A DNA stretch of 10,272 bases from an uncultured Eubacteriales bacterium (GCA_902493345.1 CABUPM010000079.1:1-10272), one strand, 5' to 3'; shown: positions 1 to 6,801, counted from the first letter of the stretch. A program made the numbers and translations. The notes: generated from the letters alone by a model not told the origin.

Positions 1-31
1 TGAGCATTTTTGAATTGGTTTGTCGGGCCTG

Positions 32-427
32 TTATCTCTTGGAGAACTGAGGCGCGCGACGAGCGGCCTTGAGGCCGTACTTCTTTCTTTCCTTCATTCT
101 CGGGTCACGAGTCAGGAAACCAGCGCGCTTCAGAGGAGTACGCATCTCATCGTCTACTTCCAGTAGAGCACGGGAAATACCATGGCGGATCGCTCCTGCC
201 TGACCGGTATAACCACCACCCTGTACATTAACCATAACGTCAAACTTACCCTCAGTCTCAGTAACTGCGAAAGGCTGACGAACGATCATCTTCAGAACTT
301 CGGTGCCAAAGTAAGCATCAATATCCTTCTTATTGATTACAATATTACCATTACCGGGCTTCAGATAAACACGAGCCACACTGGACTTTCTTCTGCCGGT
401 GCCATAATAGTACTGTGTGCTAGCCAT
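32..427 (-). CDS. rpsI: 30S ribosomal protein S9
   Basis: Small-subunit ribosomal protein S9 (uS9), whose C-terminal tail reaches into the P-site of the 30S subunit. The sequence shows the N-terminal motif YYYGTGRRKSSVARV and the classic basic C-terminus KKYGLKAARRAPQFSKR, ending in the invariant -SKR. From the ATG at 425-427 the product is 131 aa, matching the usual ~130 aa. An in-frame ATG two codons upstream (431-433) is only 3 nt from the GGAG ribosome binding site, whereas the ATG at 425-427 is 9 nt away and gives the usual MAxxxYYGTG start, so I chose the latter. It lies 11-17 nt after rplM in the conserved L13-S9 operon and should be cotranscribed with it. Only 31 nt follow the stop before the window edge, so its terminator cannot be judged. 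Confidence 0.97.
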   Translation of the reverse strand: MASTQYYYGTGRRKSSVARVYLKPGNGNIVINKKDIDAYFGTEVLKMIVRQPFAVTETEGKFDVMVNVQGGGYTGQAGAIRHGISRALLEVDDEMRTPLKRAGFLTRDPRMKERKKYGLKAARRAPQFSKR

Positions 428-444
428 TTTCATGTTCTCCTTTC

Positions 445-879
445 TTATGCCTCGATTACCAGAACTTCAGGCTTCTGTGCCTGCTGCTCATGCTCAGGAC
501 CAGCATAAACCTTCAGCTTCTTAAACATCTGACGACCCAAAGCATTCTTAGGCAACATTCCCTTGACTGCATACTTGACCGCAAGCTCCGGATTGGTATC
601 CATCAGGTGCTTGCAAACGATCTCGCGTTTACCGCCAGGCTGACCGGTATGGGTGCTGTACACCTTCTTCTCCAGCTTCTTACCAGTAAACTTGATCTTG
701 GATGCATTAACGATGATCACATAATCTCCCATATCCATGAAGGGAGTAAACTGCGGCTTATTCTTACCGCGCAGGATCGCTGCTACCTGAGAGGTAAGAC
801 GACCCATGGTCAGACCAGCGGCATCTACTACATACCACTTTCTGTCAATATTCTTTGCACTGGGCATATATGTCTTCAT
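445..879 (-). CDS. rplM: 50S ribosomal protein L13
   Basis: Large-subunit ribosomal protein L13 (uL13), an early assembly protein of the 50S subunit. Diagnostic stretches are RKWYVVDAAGLTMGRLTSQVA near the N-terminus, LRGKNKPQFTPFMDMGDYVI in the middle, and GMLPKNALGRQMFKKLKVY followed by AGPEHEQQAQKPE near the C-terminus. The frame stays open upstream to 960, but the extra 27 residues have no L13 character. Starting at the ATG at 877-879 gives 144 aa, the family's normal length (about 142-145). An AAGGAG ribosome binding site lies at roughly 892-897, a somewhat long 12 nt from this ATG. It is the first gene of the rplM-rpsI operon, followed after 11-17 nt by rpsI, with its own strong promoter at 969-997. 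Confidence 0.97.
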   Translation of the reverse strand: MKTYMPSAKNIDRKWYVVDAAGLTMGRLTSQVAAILRGKNKPQFTPFMDMGDYVIIVNASKIKFTGKKLEKKVYSTHTGQPGGKREIVCKHLMDTNPELAVKYAVKGMLPKNALGRQMFKKLKVYAGPEHEQQAQKPEVLVIEA

Positions 880-962
880 TGAACATGTCCACTCCTTGAT
901 TATATTGCGCTGTGTCAAAGTCTGAACCGGGGCTAGTGGAACAGGCAGATCAACAGTCATGC
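880..962 (-). promoter_or_regulatory. rplM leader with SD-overlapping complementarity
   Basis: This is the untranslated leader between the predicted start near 962 and the rplM ATG. TCCACT (minus strand, 935-940) is perfectly complementary to AGTGGA (888-893), which overlaps the end of the AAGGAG ribosome binding site. Pairing would form a 6-bp helix that partly hides the site. Firmicutes rplM genes are known to carry an autoregulatory L13 leader RNA. Whether this leader matches that family's consensus cannot be decided by eye, so the call is tentative. Confidence 0.35.
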
Positions 963-968
963 TAAACT

Positions 969-997
969 AGTATAGTATAAATCATAGCTGCTGTCAA
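969..997 (-). promoter_or_regulatory. Promoter of rplM-rpsI
   Basis: On the minus strand a perfect -35 TTGACA (992-997) is separated by exactly 17 nt from TATACT (969-974), one base from the consensus -10. This is a textbook vegetative sigma-factor promoter. Transcription should start near 962, giving an ~80 nt leader before the rplM ATG. The strength fits a ribosomal protein operon. Confidence 0.85.
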
Positions 998-1040
998 GAT
1001 CTTTTTGCAGTTTTTTCTTTAAAATACAGGAGATTTTCTC

Positions 1041-2285
1041 TTATCCGACTTTCCGCATCAGTTCTTCTACGATATTGTTTCCCCAGAAAACTCCCAGATC
1101 GGTAAAGCTCAGCACGCCGTTTTGGAAATGGATCAAACCTTCCTTTTCCATGCGTGTAATCTCCGGCTCCAACAGCCTCTCCAGGTCGCGGTCCAGCTTC
1201 TCGCTGTAGTCTCGCAGATCCACACGGGCCTTCTGCAATTCATAGATAAAAGCGTCCAATATCTGATAACGCGGATCCATCACCCGGCCCCGGCTGCAGA
1301 TCGGTGCCTGCTCCGACAGCAGCTCTCTGGGATGATTATTATGATACAGATAATGATCCAGTTTGCCGCCGGCACCGCAGCCAATCGCGATACAGCTGCC
1401 TCCGCTATGCCGCAGCTGCATATACTCATACCGGTCCAATCCATCCCGGACCAGCTTGGTCAGTTCCAGCATACGATATCCTCTGGGTCTTAGGCCATCC
1501 AGCACCTGTTGAAACAGCGCATACTCATGCTCTGTCTGTGCCATCGCCGCCCGTGCATCAGAGGACAGACTTTTCTCCAGTGGTGTATTGGGATGAATCA
1601 TCAGCGAATAAAAGCTGATACCGGACGGAGCAATCTCGCGGACCATTGCCAGATCCTTCTCCAACGTGATATCCGTCTGTCCCGGTATATTATACAGGAG
1701 ATCGATCCCGGTATTTTGAATTCCATATTCCATGGCCCGCTGGACTCTGGACGCCGCGAATTCTCCGCTGCCCCTGCGTCCTAACACTTTCCGGTATTCA
1801 TCCTGAAAGCTCTGAATACCGATCGAAAGGCGGTTGACACCGGCCTCCGTCAGAACCTCCAGCATTTCGTCCGTCAGCTCCGACGCAGAGGACTCCAGAC
1901 TGATCTCTGCGTCCGGCGCGATCTGAAACGTTTCTCTCAGCGCGGTAAACACCTGGCGCATCTGCTCAGGGCGCAGCGCCGTAGGCGTACCGCCGCCGAA
2001 ATTGATCACCTCTACCGGAGCCTCCATATAGGGAAATCCCTGCAGCGAATGAATCTCATCGATCAGATACCGGTGGTACTCTCGCCTCTTCAGGGCATCC
2101 GGACGATAGAAGGGGCAAAACGTACATACCTTATTACAGAACGGTACATGAATGTATATCGCCCGTCTGGTTTTGGCCGGTGCGTTAAGGAGCTCTCTTA
2201 CATAGAGCTCCTTATCCACATCGCACTGGTATTTTTTCTTTAGTTCTTTGGATACATGATGGGACCTGTAACGCTCCGTATACAT
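1041..2285 (-). CDS. HemN-superfamily radical SAM enzyme, ChuW/HutW-like
   Basis: A 414-aa radical SAM protein of the HemN/HemW/HutW superfamily. Residues 47-60 (HVPFCNKVCTFCPF) hold the CxxxCxxC [4Fe-4S] motif (C50, C54, C57). NFGGGTPT (residues 95-102) is the SAM-binding GGGTP element. NRLSIGIQSF (151-160) and LLYNIPGQT (196-204) are further superfamily blocks. IGCGAGGKLDHY (301-312) and the C-terminal LTxxGxFWxNN-like segment near 394-404 resemble the anaerobic heme-degrading ChuW/HutW proteins more than true coproporphyrinogen dehydrogenases. The start codon overlaps the stop of the upstream lipoprotein gene (TAATG), with GGAG 5 nt upstream, so it is translationally coupled to a metal-chelate importer and a flavodoxin. 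ChuW opens heme without oxygen, by SAM-radical chemistry with transfer of a methyl group, using flavodoxin-type electron donors. I infer a similar role here. A HemW-type heme chaperone or another porphyrin/corrinoid enzyme remains possible. Confidence 0.8.
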   Translation of the reverse strand: MYTERYRSHHVSKELKKKYQCDVDKELYVRELLNAPAKTRRAIYIHVPFCNKVCTFCPFYRPDALKRREYHRYLIDEIHSLQGFPYMEAPVEVINFGGGTPTALRPEQMRQVFTALRETFQIAPDAEISLESSASELTDEMLEVLTEAGVNRLSIGIQSFQDEYRKVLGRRGSGEFAASRVQRAMEYGIQNTGIDLLYNIPGQTDITLEKDLAMVREIAPSGISFYSLMIHPNTPLEKSLSSDARAAMAQTEHEYALFQQVLDGLRPRGYRMLELTKLVRDGLDRYEYMQLRHSGGSCIAIGCGAGGKLDHYLYHNNHPRELLSEQAPICSRGRVMDPRYQILDAFIYELQKARVDLRDYSEKLDRDLERLLEPEITRMEKEGLIHFQNGVLSFTDLGVFWGNNIVEELMRKVG

Positions 2286-3451
2286 TACAGCTCCAGATCC
2301 GGGTACAGGATCTCCGCCAGCTTCTGATAGGCTTCTGCAAAGCGGCTGTTCGGCTTATTGTGGAACAGCTCCTTTTCCAGATAATATACCTGGCCCTCTT
2401 GCACAGCCCTCAGAGACTGCCAAACCGGATTCTCTCCATAAAGCTCCTGAATCTGCTGCTGCGCCGCCTCTGCTCCCGCATGGCACTGCACGACAATGAT
2501 GTCCGGATCCGCTGCATAGACTGTCTCCAGGTTGATATCCAGGCGCTCCGCACCGGAGGCATTCTCCCACTCATCCACAATATTCACCGCGTTCATCTCT
2601 TCGATCATCTCACCGACAACCGTATTGGTTGTATTGGCCTGCAGGGACTCCGCGCCGGAGAACATGCTGAATACTTTGGGCGTATCTTCGGTCGGGCACT
2701 TCGCGAGAATCTCAACCACGCTGTCCAGAGCCGGCATCGCGACCGTATCCCACAGCTCTTCCTGAGAATTCAGGTTGCAGAATACCTTGAACCACTTCAG
2801 ATAATCCGAAAAGTCGTTGTAAGACATGGCGATTACCGGAATGCCCGCTGCCTCTGCCGGCGCCTGAATCGTAGAATAACCGCTCATTGCCGTAGAACAT
2901 ATGATAAGATCCGGCTGCTGCGCTATGATAGATTCTACATCCCATTTTTTACCGGAAGAAGAAGTCGCTACAACTGTTACACCTTCATCCTGTGTGATAT
3001 CACGGCCGATATACTCCTGATACAGCGTAATCGCGCTGTCGCCGCCGATGCAGCCCGCTACCGTGCCGCCTGCTTCATACCACAGCGTTGTAAAGCTTCC
3101 GTACAGATTGACTGTCTTCTGCGGATTCTTCTGGATGGTAACTGTCTCGGAAGAAGCGTCTTCAAACGTCACAGAATCCGCTTCCACAACTACCTGATCC
3201 GCCTTCTCCAGGAACTTAGCCCGCAGCTCTGCCTTCAGCTCCGTATTCTCCTCCGCCTTGCTCTCCTCCGCGGAAGATTCTGCTTCGGAAGATTCCTCTA
3301 CTGCCGAAGACTCTTCTGCCGCTGAAGATTCCTCCTTGGAGGATTCCTGTACAGATGAATCCGCTTTACTGTCGCCGCCGCTCTGCGCACAGCCTGCCAG
3401 AGACGCTGCTGCGAGTATCATACACATCAACACTGCATAAATCCTTTTCAT
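2285..3451 (-). CDS. ABC transporter substrate-binding lipoprotein, iron-chelate/heme type
   Basis: Extracellular substrate-binding protein of the BtuF/FhuD/FecB class (periplasmic binding protein type 2 fold). The chosen ATG at 3449-3451 has AGAGGA 7 nt upstream and begins a lipoprotein signal peptide, MKRIYAVLMCMILAAASLAG, with lipobox LAGC (Cys21). The frame is open much further upstream, but that part overlaps the ATPase gene in another frame and lacks protein character. Residues ~31-70 form a very acidic Ser/Glu-rich tether, common in Gram-positive surface lipoproteins. The binding domain follows, with NLYGSFTTLWYEAGG, QPDLIICSTAMSGYS, ADPDIIVVQCHAGAEAA and the C-terminal NKPNSRFAEAYQKLAEILYPD. 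It lies 38 nt after the ATPase gene and overlaps the radical SAM gene by one base. The ligand (heme, siderophore or corrinoid) cannot be read from the sequence; the neighbouring enzyme favours heme or a related tetrapyrrole. Confidence 0.9.
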   Translation of the reverse strand: MKRIYAVLMCMILAAASLAGCAQSGGDSKADSSVQESSKEESSAAEESSAVEESSEAESSAEESKAEENTELKAELRAKFLEKADQVVVEADSVTFEDASSETVTIQKNPQKTVNLYGSFTTLWYEAGGTVAGCIGGDSAITLYQEYIGRDITQDEGVTVVATSSSGKKWDVESIIAQQPDLIICSTAMSGYSTIQAPAEAAGIPVIAMSYNDFSDYLKWFKVFCNLNSQEELWDTVAMPALDSVVEILAKCPTEDTPKVFSMFSGAESLQANTTNTVVGEMIEEMNAVNIVDEWENASGAERLDINLETVYAADPDIIVVQCHAGAEAAQQQIQELYGENPVWQSLRAVQEGQVYYLEKELFHNKPNSRFAEAYQKLAEILYPDLEL

Positions 3452-3489
3452 ATATTTATCCTCTTTTCTTTTTCCGGTTCTACCGGCTT

Positions 3490-4272
3490 TTATATATGTG
3501 TCTGTAATGGTATAAAGTATGGACAATGATTGTAGGGATCCTGCTGTACGACCGCTTCGATCTGAAAGATCTCCCGAAGGTTCTCCGCCGTCAGCACTTC
3601 TTCCGGCGTTCCCTTCCGATAAAGCTTTCTGGACTTCAGCGCATAGAGCTGATCCGAATATCTTGCGGCCAGATTCAAGTCGTGCAGCACCATAACAATT
3701 GTGATGCCCAGCTTCTGGTTCAGGTGCCGGACCAATTCCAGCACTTCCATCTGATAACTGATATCCAGATACGTCGTAGGCTCGTCCAGAATCAGGATCT
3801 CCGGTTCCTGGGCAATCGTCATGGCAATCCACGCGCGCTGTCTCTCACCGCCTGATAAGGTGGACAGGCTCTGATACTCCATGTGGCGGATTCCGGTCAT
3901 CTCCAGCGCCTGATCTATGACCTGCGCGTCCTTTACCGTCATTCCTCTCCCCAACTTAGAATGGGGGTAACGGCCATAGGAAACCAGCGTCCGCACATCG
4001 ATATCCGGCGGAGATGTATGCACCTGCGCCAGATACGCGATCTTCTGCGCCAAAAACTTGGGCGGGTATTGGCTCAGTTCCTGATCCTGATAAAGGATCT
4101 TCCCCCGCTGCGGCGTCACTGCCTTAGAAACTGTCTTCAGCAGGCTTGATTTGCCGCATCCGTTCTGGCCGATGATCGTCGTGATCTTTCCCTTGGGAAA
4201 TTCCACGTTCAGATCCTTTATTACTGTCTTTTTCCCATAGGCTACCGTTATATTCTGAAATCCGAAATACAT
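3490..4272 (-). CDS. ABC transporter ATPase, FepC/FhuC/HmuV type
   Basis: Cytoplasmic ATPase of a type II metal-chelate importer, 260 aa, the normal family length. All catalytic motifs are present: Walker A GQNGCGKSS (residues 35-43), Q-loop glutamine in YLAQVH (Q83), signature LSGGERQR (139-146), Walker B ILILDEP (159-165), D-loop TTYLD, and the H-loop in VLHDLN (H197). The motif SYGRYPH (98-104) is typical of the iron-siderophore/heme/B12 subfamily. GAGGT lies 6 nt before the ATG at 4270-4272, and the gene starts 9 nt after the permease stop, consistent with one transcript. It would energise uptake through the permease encoded at 4282-5286, with substrate delivered by the downstream-encoded lipoprotein. 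Confidence 0.95.
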   Translation of the reverse strand: MYFGFQNITVAYGKKTVIKDLNVEFPKGKITTIIGQNGCGKSSLLKTVSKAVTPQRGKILYQDQELSQYPPKFLAQKIAYLAQVHTSPPDIDVRTLVSYGRYPHSKLGRGMTVKDAQVIDQALEMTGIRHMEYQSLSTLSGGERQRAWIAMTIAQEPEILILDEPTTYLDISYQMEVLELVRHLNQKLGITIVMVLHDLNLAARYSDQLYALKSRKLYRKGTPEEVLTAENLREIFQIEAVVQQDPYNHCPYFIPLQTHI

Positions 4273-4281
4273 CCGATCACC

Positions 4282-5286
4282 TCAGTCTTTCTGCCGTGTC
4301 CGCAGCAGATACAGGAAGAAGGGCGCTCCGATAAATGCCAGAATCACGCTGACTGGAACCTCTCCCGGCGGCATGATCACCCTTCCGATCGTATCGCATG
4401 CGCTGACCAGCACAAATCCCAGCAAAGTAGACGCCGGAAACAGATATTTATAATCCGAGCCCACCAGAAGTCTCGCGATATGGGGAACGACCAGTCCGAC
4501 AAAACTGATCAGTCCCGCCACTGAGATCGCGGCGCCGGAGAGCAACGAAGAGACTACAATCAGCAAAAAGCGAAACCGTTCCGTCCGCAGCCCCAGTGCG
4601 TTGGCTGTCTCATCGCCCAGCATCAGGATATTCATCCTGGCTGGCAGAAACATACAGATCAGTATCCCGGCCGCAGCATAAGGCAGCATGCTGTACAGGC
4701 TTTTCCACTCCGTCCCGTTCAGTCCGCCCACGAGAAATCCGCTGGCATTGCCTAGGGACTCCGCGAAAAATGTTTTGATCATATCGTTAAAGGCTCCGAA
4801 CAAGGCAGATACCGCCATTCCGGATAAAATCATTTTAACCGGGCTTACGCCTTTTTGATATGCCAGCGCATAGATCAGCATCGTTGTCGCGAAAGCGCCT
4901 ACAATCGAGCCGACCGGAAGCAGATAGGCATATGCCGGAAAGGCCACCAACGTCATATAGCCCACAAAGCTCGCGCCGCTGGTGACTCCGATCGTTGAGG
5001 GCGAAGCCATCGTATTGCGCATGACCCCTTGCAAAATGCACCCAGATAGCGATAGGCACACGCCCACAAGTCCTCCCGTCAAAACCCTGGGAAAACGCAG
5101 ATTCCAGATCAAAAGCCTTGCCATGCTGTCATCGGCCCTGGTCAGGGCTCCCCACACTTCCGAAACGGTAAACTCCACGGTTCCCACGGCCGTACACACA
5201 AAGACTGAAACGACAGCCAAGACCGCCAATATAACGAGAACCGCTATTTTGGCAGGGTAGTTCTTTTTGCCCACCGCTGCCGTCAT
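4282..5286 (-). CDS. FecCD-family ABC transporter permease
   Basis: Membrane permease of the BtuC/FecCD/FhuBG family, 334 aa, the usual length for a subunit that works as a homodimer. It is strongly hydrophobic with about ten predicted membrane segments. Family landmarks are LRFPRVLTGGLVG (residues 63-75), the NTMASPSTIGVTSGASF block (91-107; commonly NPLADPxxLGVxxGA), the cytoplasmic ATPase-contact segment DETANALGLRTERFR (225-239), ISFVGLVVPHIAR (260-272), and the C-terminal PPGEVPVSVILAFIGAPFFL (306-325). Its ATG overlaps the stop of the flavodoxin gene as ATGA (4 nt overlap), indicating translational coupling. Only one permease gene is present, as in heme and B12 importers. Substrate specificity is inferred from the operon, not from this protein. 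Confidence 0.95.
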   Translation of the reverse strand: MTAAVGKKNYPAKIAVLVILAVLAVVSVFVCTAVGTVEFTVSEVWGALTRADDSMARLLIWNLRFPRVLTGGLVGVCLSLSGCILQGVMRNTMASPSTIGVTSGASFVGYMTLVAFPAYAYLLPVGSIVGAFATTMLIYALAYQKGVSPVKMILSGMAVSALFGAFNDMIKTFFAESLGNASGFLVGGLNGTEWKSLYSMLPYAAAGILICMFLPARMNILMLGDETANALGLRTERFRFLLIVVSSLLSGAAISVAGLISFVGLVVPHIARLLVGSDYKYLFPASTLLGFVLVSACDTIGRVIMPPGEVPVSVILAFIGAPFFLYLLRTRQKD

Positions 5287-5798
5287 AACTCCTGCAGCAG
5301 TTTCTGGACGGTTTCTCTTGCTCCCTGCAAATCGGCCGCGTCCGGATGGCCCAGCGACTCTTTCTGTTTCTCAAAGCGCTCCTGCGACAGATGTCCCTTC
5401 TGTCCTTCCGGAATACGCAGCCTCCGGCCGCTTCTGCGCAGATCGATACTGCCGCGGCACAGATACTGCCCTACATAGATATTCTGCTCCTTGACCAATG
5501 TTTCAATGTGTTCCTGCACATCTGCCGCGTGCTTGGAGGCCATGGAGGCTCCCAGAGTTCCGATAATGATAATCTTCTTACCCTGCATCCGCCGGAGCAG
5601 CGCAATCGTATCATCGTCCGCGGTGCCATGGTTGCACCAGTAAGACAGAATAAACGTGTCAAACATCTGGATCACTTCATCATTGATGTACCGGATATTA
5701 TACGGTCCTACATGATCCGGCACGACCTCCGCCACAGCATCCGCCAGCTTGTAGGCATTGCCTGTGATCGTCGAAAAAATGATCGGAATTGTATTCAT
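5283..5798 (-). CDS. Flavodoxin-like electron-transfer protein
   Basis: A 171-aa flavodoxin-family protein. The N-terminal phosphate-binding loop IIFSTITGNAYKLADAVAE fits the S/T-x-T-G-N FMN-phosphate motif (residues 9-13). The second strand block MFDTFILSYWCNHGTADDDT and the third KKIIIIGTLGASMASKHA match the flavin-contacting loops of the family. The C-terminal part after YLCRGSIDLR is basic and helical and resembles the longer flavodoxins of Clostridia (of which BilS, the partner of bilirubin reductase BilR, is one). AGAGGAG lies 6 nt before the ATG. It is the first gene of the operon. I infer that it reduces the [4Fe-4S] cluster of the radical SAM enzyme at the operon's other end, as flavodoxin does for E. 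coli ChuW in vitro; a role as a tetrapyrrole or metal-chelate reductase is the main alternative. Confidence 0.85.
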   Translation of the reverse strand: MNTIPIIFSTITGNAYKLADAVAEVVPDHVGPYNIRYINDEVIQMFDTFILSYWCNHGTADDDTIALLRRMQGKKIIIIGTLGASMASKHAADVQEHIETLVKEQNIYVGQYLCRGSIDLRRSGRRLRIPEGQKGHLSQERFEKQKESLGHPDAADLQGARETVQKLLQEL

Positions 5799-5816
5799 GG
5801 ATATCTCCTCTCTACC

Positions 5817-5834
5817 AGTTAGTCATACCTAACT
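5817..5834. promoter_or_regulatory. Candidate metal-repressor operator (DtxR-like palindrome)
   Basis: AGTTAGTCATACCTAACT is an 18-bp interrupted palindrome (6-bp perfect outer arms, 14 of 18 positions symmetric). Its core TTAG-tcata-CCTAA resembles sites of DtxR/IdeR/MntR-family metal-dependent repressors (TTAGG...CCTAA). It lies just upstream of the ribosome binding site of the flavodoxin gene and next to a TATGAT. As RNA it would form a 6-bp stem with a 6-nt loop. Iron control would suit an iron/heme uptake operon, but this rests on pattern resemblance only. Confidence 0.45.
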
Positions 5835-5850
5835 ATCATAGAAACAAATG

Positions 5851-5866
5851 GGCCTCCGTCGAGGCC
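5851..5866. other. Small hairpin GGCCTC-CGTC-GAGGCC
   Basis: A perfect 6-bp GC-rich inverted repeat with a 4-nt loop sits in the leader of the uptake operon. On the minus strand it is followed by the T-rich but interrupted CATTTGTTTCT, so it might be a weak terminator for the upstream regulator gene or an attenuator within the leader. It could also be only a structural element. Confidence 0.35.
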
Positions 5867-5870
5867 TATC

Positions 5871-5886
5871 GCTTGTCATGACCAGC
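5871..5886. promoter_or_regulatory. 16-bp palindrome at the predicted start site
   Basis: GCTTGTCATGACCAGC is an imperfect palindrome (14 of 16 positions symmetric) with a perfect GTCATGAC core. It lies immediately downstream of the predicted transcription start (~5888) of the five-gene uptake operon, where a bound repressor would block RNA polymerase. The binding protein is unknown. Confidence 0.45.
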
Positions 5887-5894
5887 TTGCGCGT

Positions 5895-5924
5895 ATCATA
5901 TCATATTTCCCCGTTCATTGTCAA
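5895..5924 (-). promoter_or_regulatory. Promoter of the flavodoxin/ABC/radical SAM operon
   Basis: On the minus strand a perfect TTGACA (5919-5924) is followed after 18 nt by TATGAT (5895-5900). The -35 overlaps the stop codon of the araC-type gene. Transcription would start near 5888, leaving a ~90 nt leader that contains a palindrome, a hairpin and a second palindrome. A second TATGAT (5835-5840) lies closer to the gene but has no good -35, so it is a weaker candidate. Confidence 0.7.
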
Positions 5925-6715
5925 TATTTATTTTGTAAATTTTGTGACCGCATCTGCCGCGGCGTTTTATGAAAATACTCACGAAAAACCCGGTTAAAGG
6001 TCGCCTGATTGTTGAACCCGCAGTCATACGCGATTTCTGTTATTGTCTGGTCCGTCGTAAGCAGGAGCCTTCGGGCCTTTTCCGCACGGAGCGCATTAAC
6101 ATAGGCACAGTATCCCATCTTAAGATAGGAAGAAAACAGATGGGACAGATGATACCGGTTGATCCCCAGCTCCCGCGCGAGTCCGGCCAGAGTGATCTCT
6201 TCACAATAGGTCTCATGGATCCGCTGCATCGCCTTGCGGATGAGATCGCTTTCCCGCGACGCGCTCTTTTCCACCGGTTCTATTTTTTCATACAGCTTGA
6301 CCATAATCAAAGACAGCAGCGCCCTCGCCACCGCTTCATTGGATTTTTCTCTCGCCAGCCAGTCCAGCGCATAACGCAGGCACTCCTCAACCTCTGTGCT
6401 TTTCAGCCAAGGATGCTGAGGTTTGGTCTGCAAGAGACTTCCGCGGAGCTCTGCCGCTTCCTCCGGGTGAAACATCAGGATATATCCTTCCACGTCCTCC
6501 GAGGATCCCAGGTACGCATGAATCTGATTGGGGAAAATGATAAATAATTCTCCTTCTCCGACCTCATACTCTTTGTTTTCACAGATCATAGGCATCTTTC
6601 CCTTTTTGACCCAGATCAGCTCACACTGGATATGAAGATGTCCCGGAAAGCGAAAATTGGGGCGAAGCCCCCTCATAGAGAATGTAACCTGATGTTTTTC
6701 ATAATACGGCAGCAT
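5921..6715 (-). CDS. AraC-family transcriptional regulator
   Basis: A 264-aa regulator with an N-terminal cupin-like effector domain (residues ~1-140; GHLHIQCELIWVKKGK and EGELFIIFPNQIHAYLG are typical of the AraC sugar-binding fold) and a C-terminal double helix-turn-helix. The first HTH spans ~175-194 (ITLAGLARELGINRYHLSHL). The second spans ~223-243 (QTITEIAYDCGFNNQATFNR) and is followed by FREYFHKTPRQMR, the family signature. AGGAGGAG lies 7 nt before the ATG. The gene is divergent from the Gfo/Idh-ThuA-Gfo/Idh operon with overlapping promoters and a shared inverted repeat, so it most likely controls that operon in response to a sugar or sugar derivative. It also lies in the same direction as, and 122 nt upstream of, the uptake operon, which has its own promoter. 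The effector is unknown. Confidence 0.93.
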   Translation of the reverse strand: MLPYYEKHQVTFSMRGLRPNFRFPGHLHIQCELIWVKKGKMPMICENKEYEVGEGELFIIFPNQIHAYLGSSEDVEGYILMFHPEEAAELRGSLLQTKPQHPWLKSTEVEECLRYALDWLAREKSNEAVARALLSLIMVKLYEKIEPVEKSASRESDLIRKAMQRIHETYCEEITLAGLARELGINRYHLSHLFSSYLKMGYCAYVNALRAEKARRLLLTTDQTITEIAYDCGFNNQATFNRVFREYFHKTPRQMRSQNLQNKY

Positions 6716-6771
6716 AGCGCAGCTCCTCCTCTTAACCGCAACTTTTGACTGATTTTTCTATTCTTATCTAC

Positions 6772-6801
6772 TTGTTATTGTAGCATTTTTCACATTATAA
6801 T
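6772..6801 (+). promoter_or_regulatory. Promoter of the Gfo/Idh-ThuA operon
   Basis: TTGTTA (6772-6777), an 18-nt spacer and a perfect TATAAT (6796-6801) precede the dehydrogenase gene, with start expected near 6808. The imperfect -35 is compatible with an activator-dependent promoter. The ribosome binding site GGAGG (6821-6825) lies 11 nt before the ATG at 6837. Confidence 0.7.

Noticed and set aside
1041..2285. Coproporphyrinogen III dehydrogenase (hemN) as the firm identity of the radical SAM gene
   Set aside because: Genuine HemN is usually longer (~450 aa) and sits with heme biosynthesis genes. The GCGAGG segment and the importer/flavodoxin context fit the heme-degrading ChuW/HutW-type group better.
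2360..3325. Open frame of 321 codons on the plus strand opposite the substrate-binding lipoprotein gene
   Set aside because: The translation is rich in Arg, Leu and Cys without domain character and is antisense to a lipoprotein with a clear signal peptide.
3452..3832. Upstream extension of the lipoprotein reading frame to a distant ATG
   Set aside because: The extra residues overlap the ATPase gene in another frame. The internal ATG at 3449-3451 has a ribosome binding site and begins a proper lipoprotein signal peptide.
5799..5920. Cobalamin or other large riboswitch upstream of the transporter operon
   Set aside because: The leader is only ~90 nt and shows small independent hairpins. I could not find a cobalamin-riboswitch core, and the length is too short for that class.
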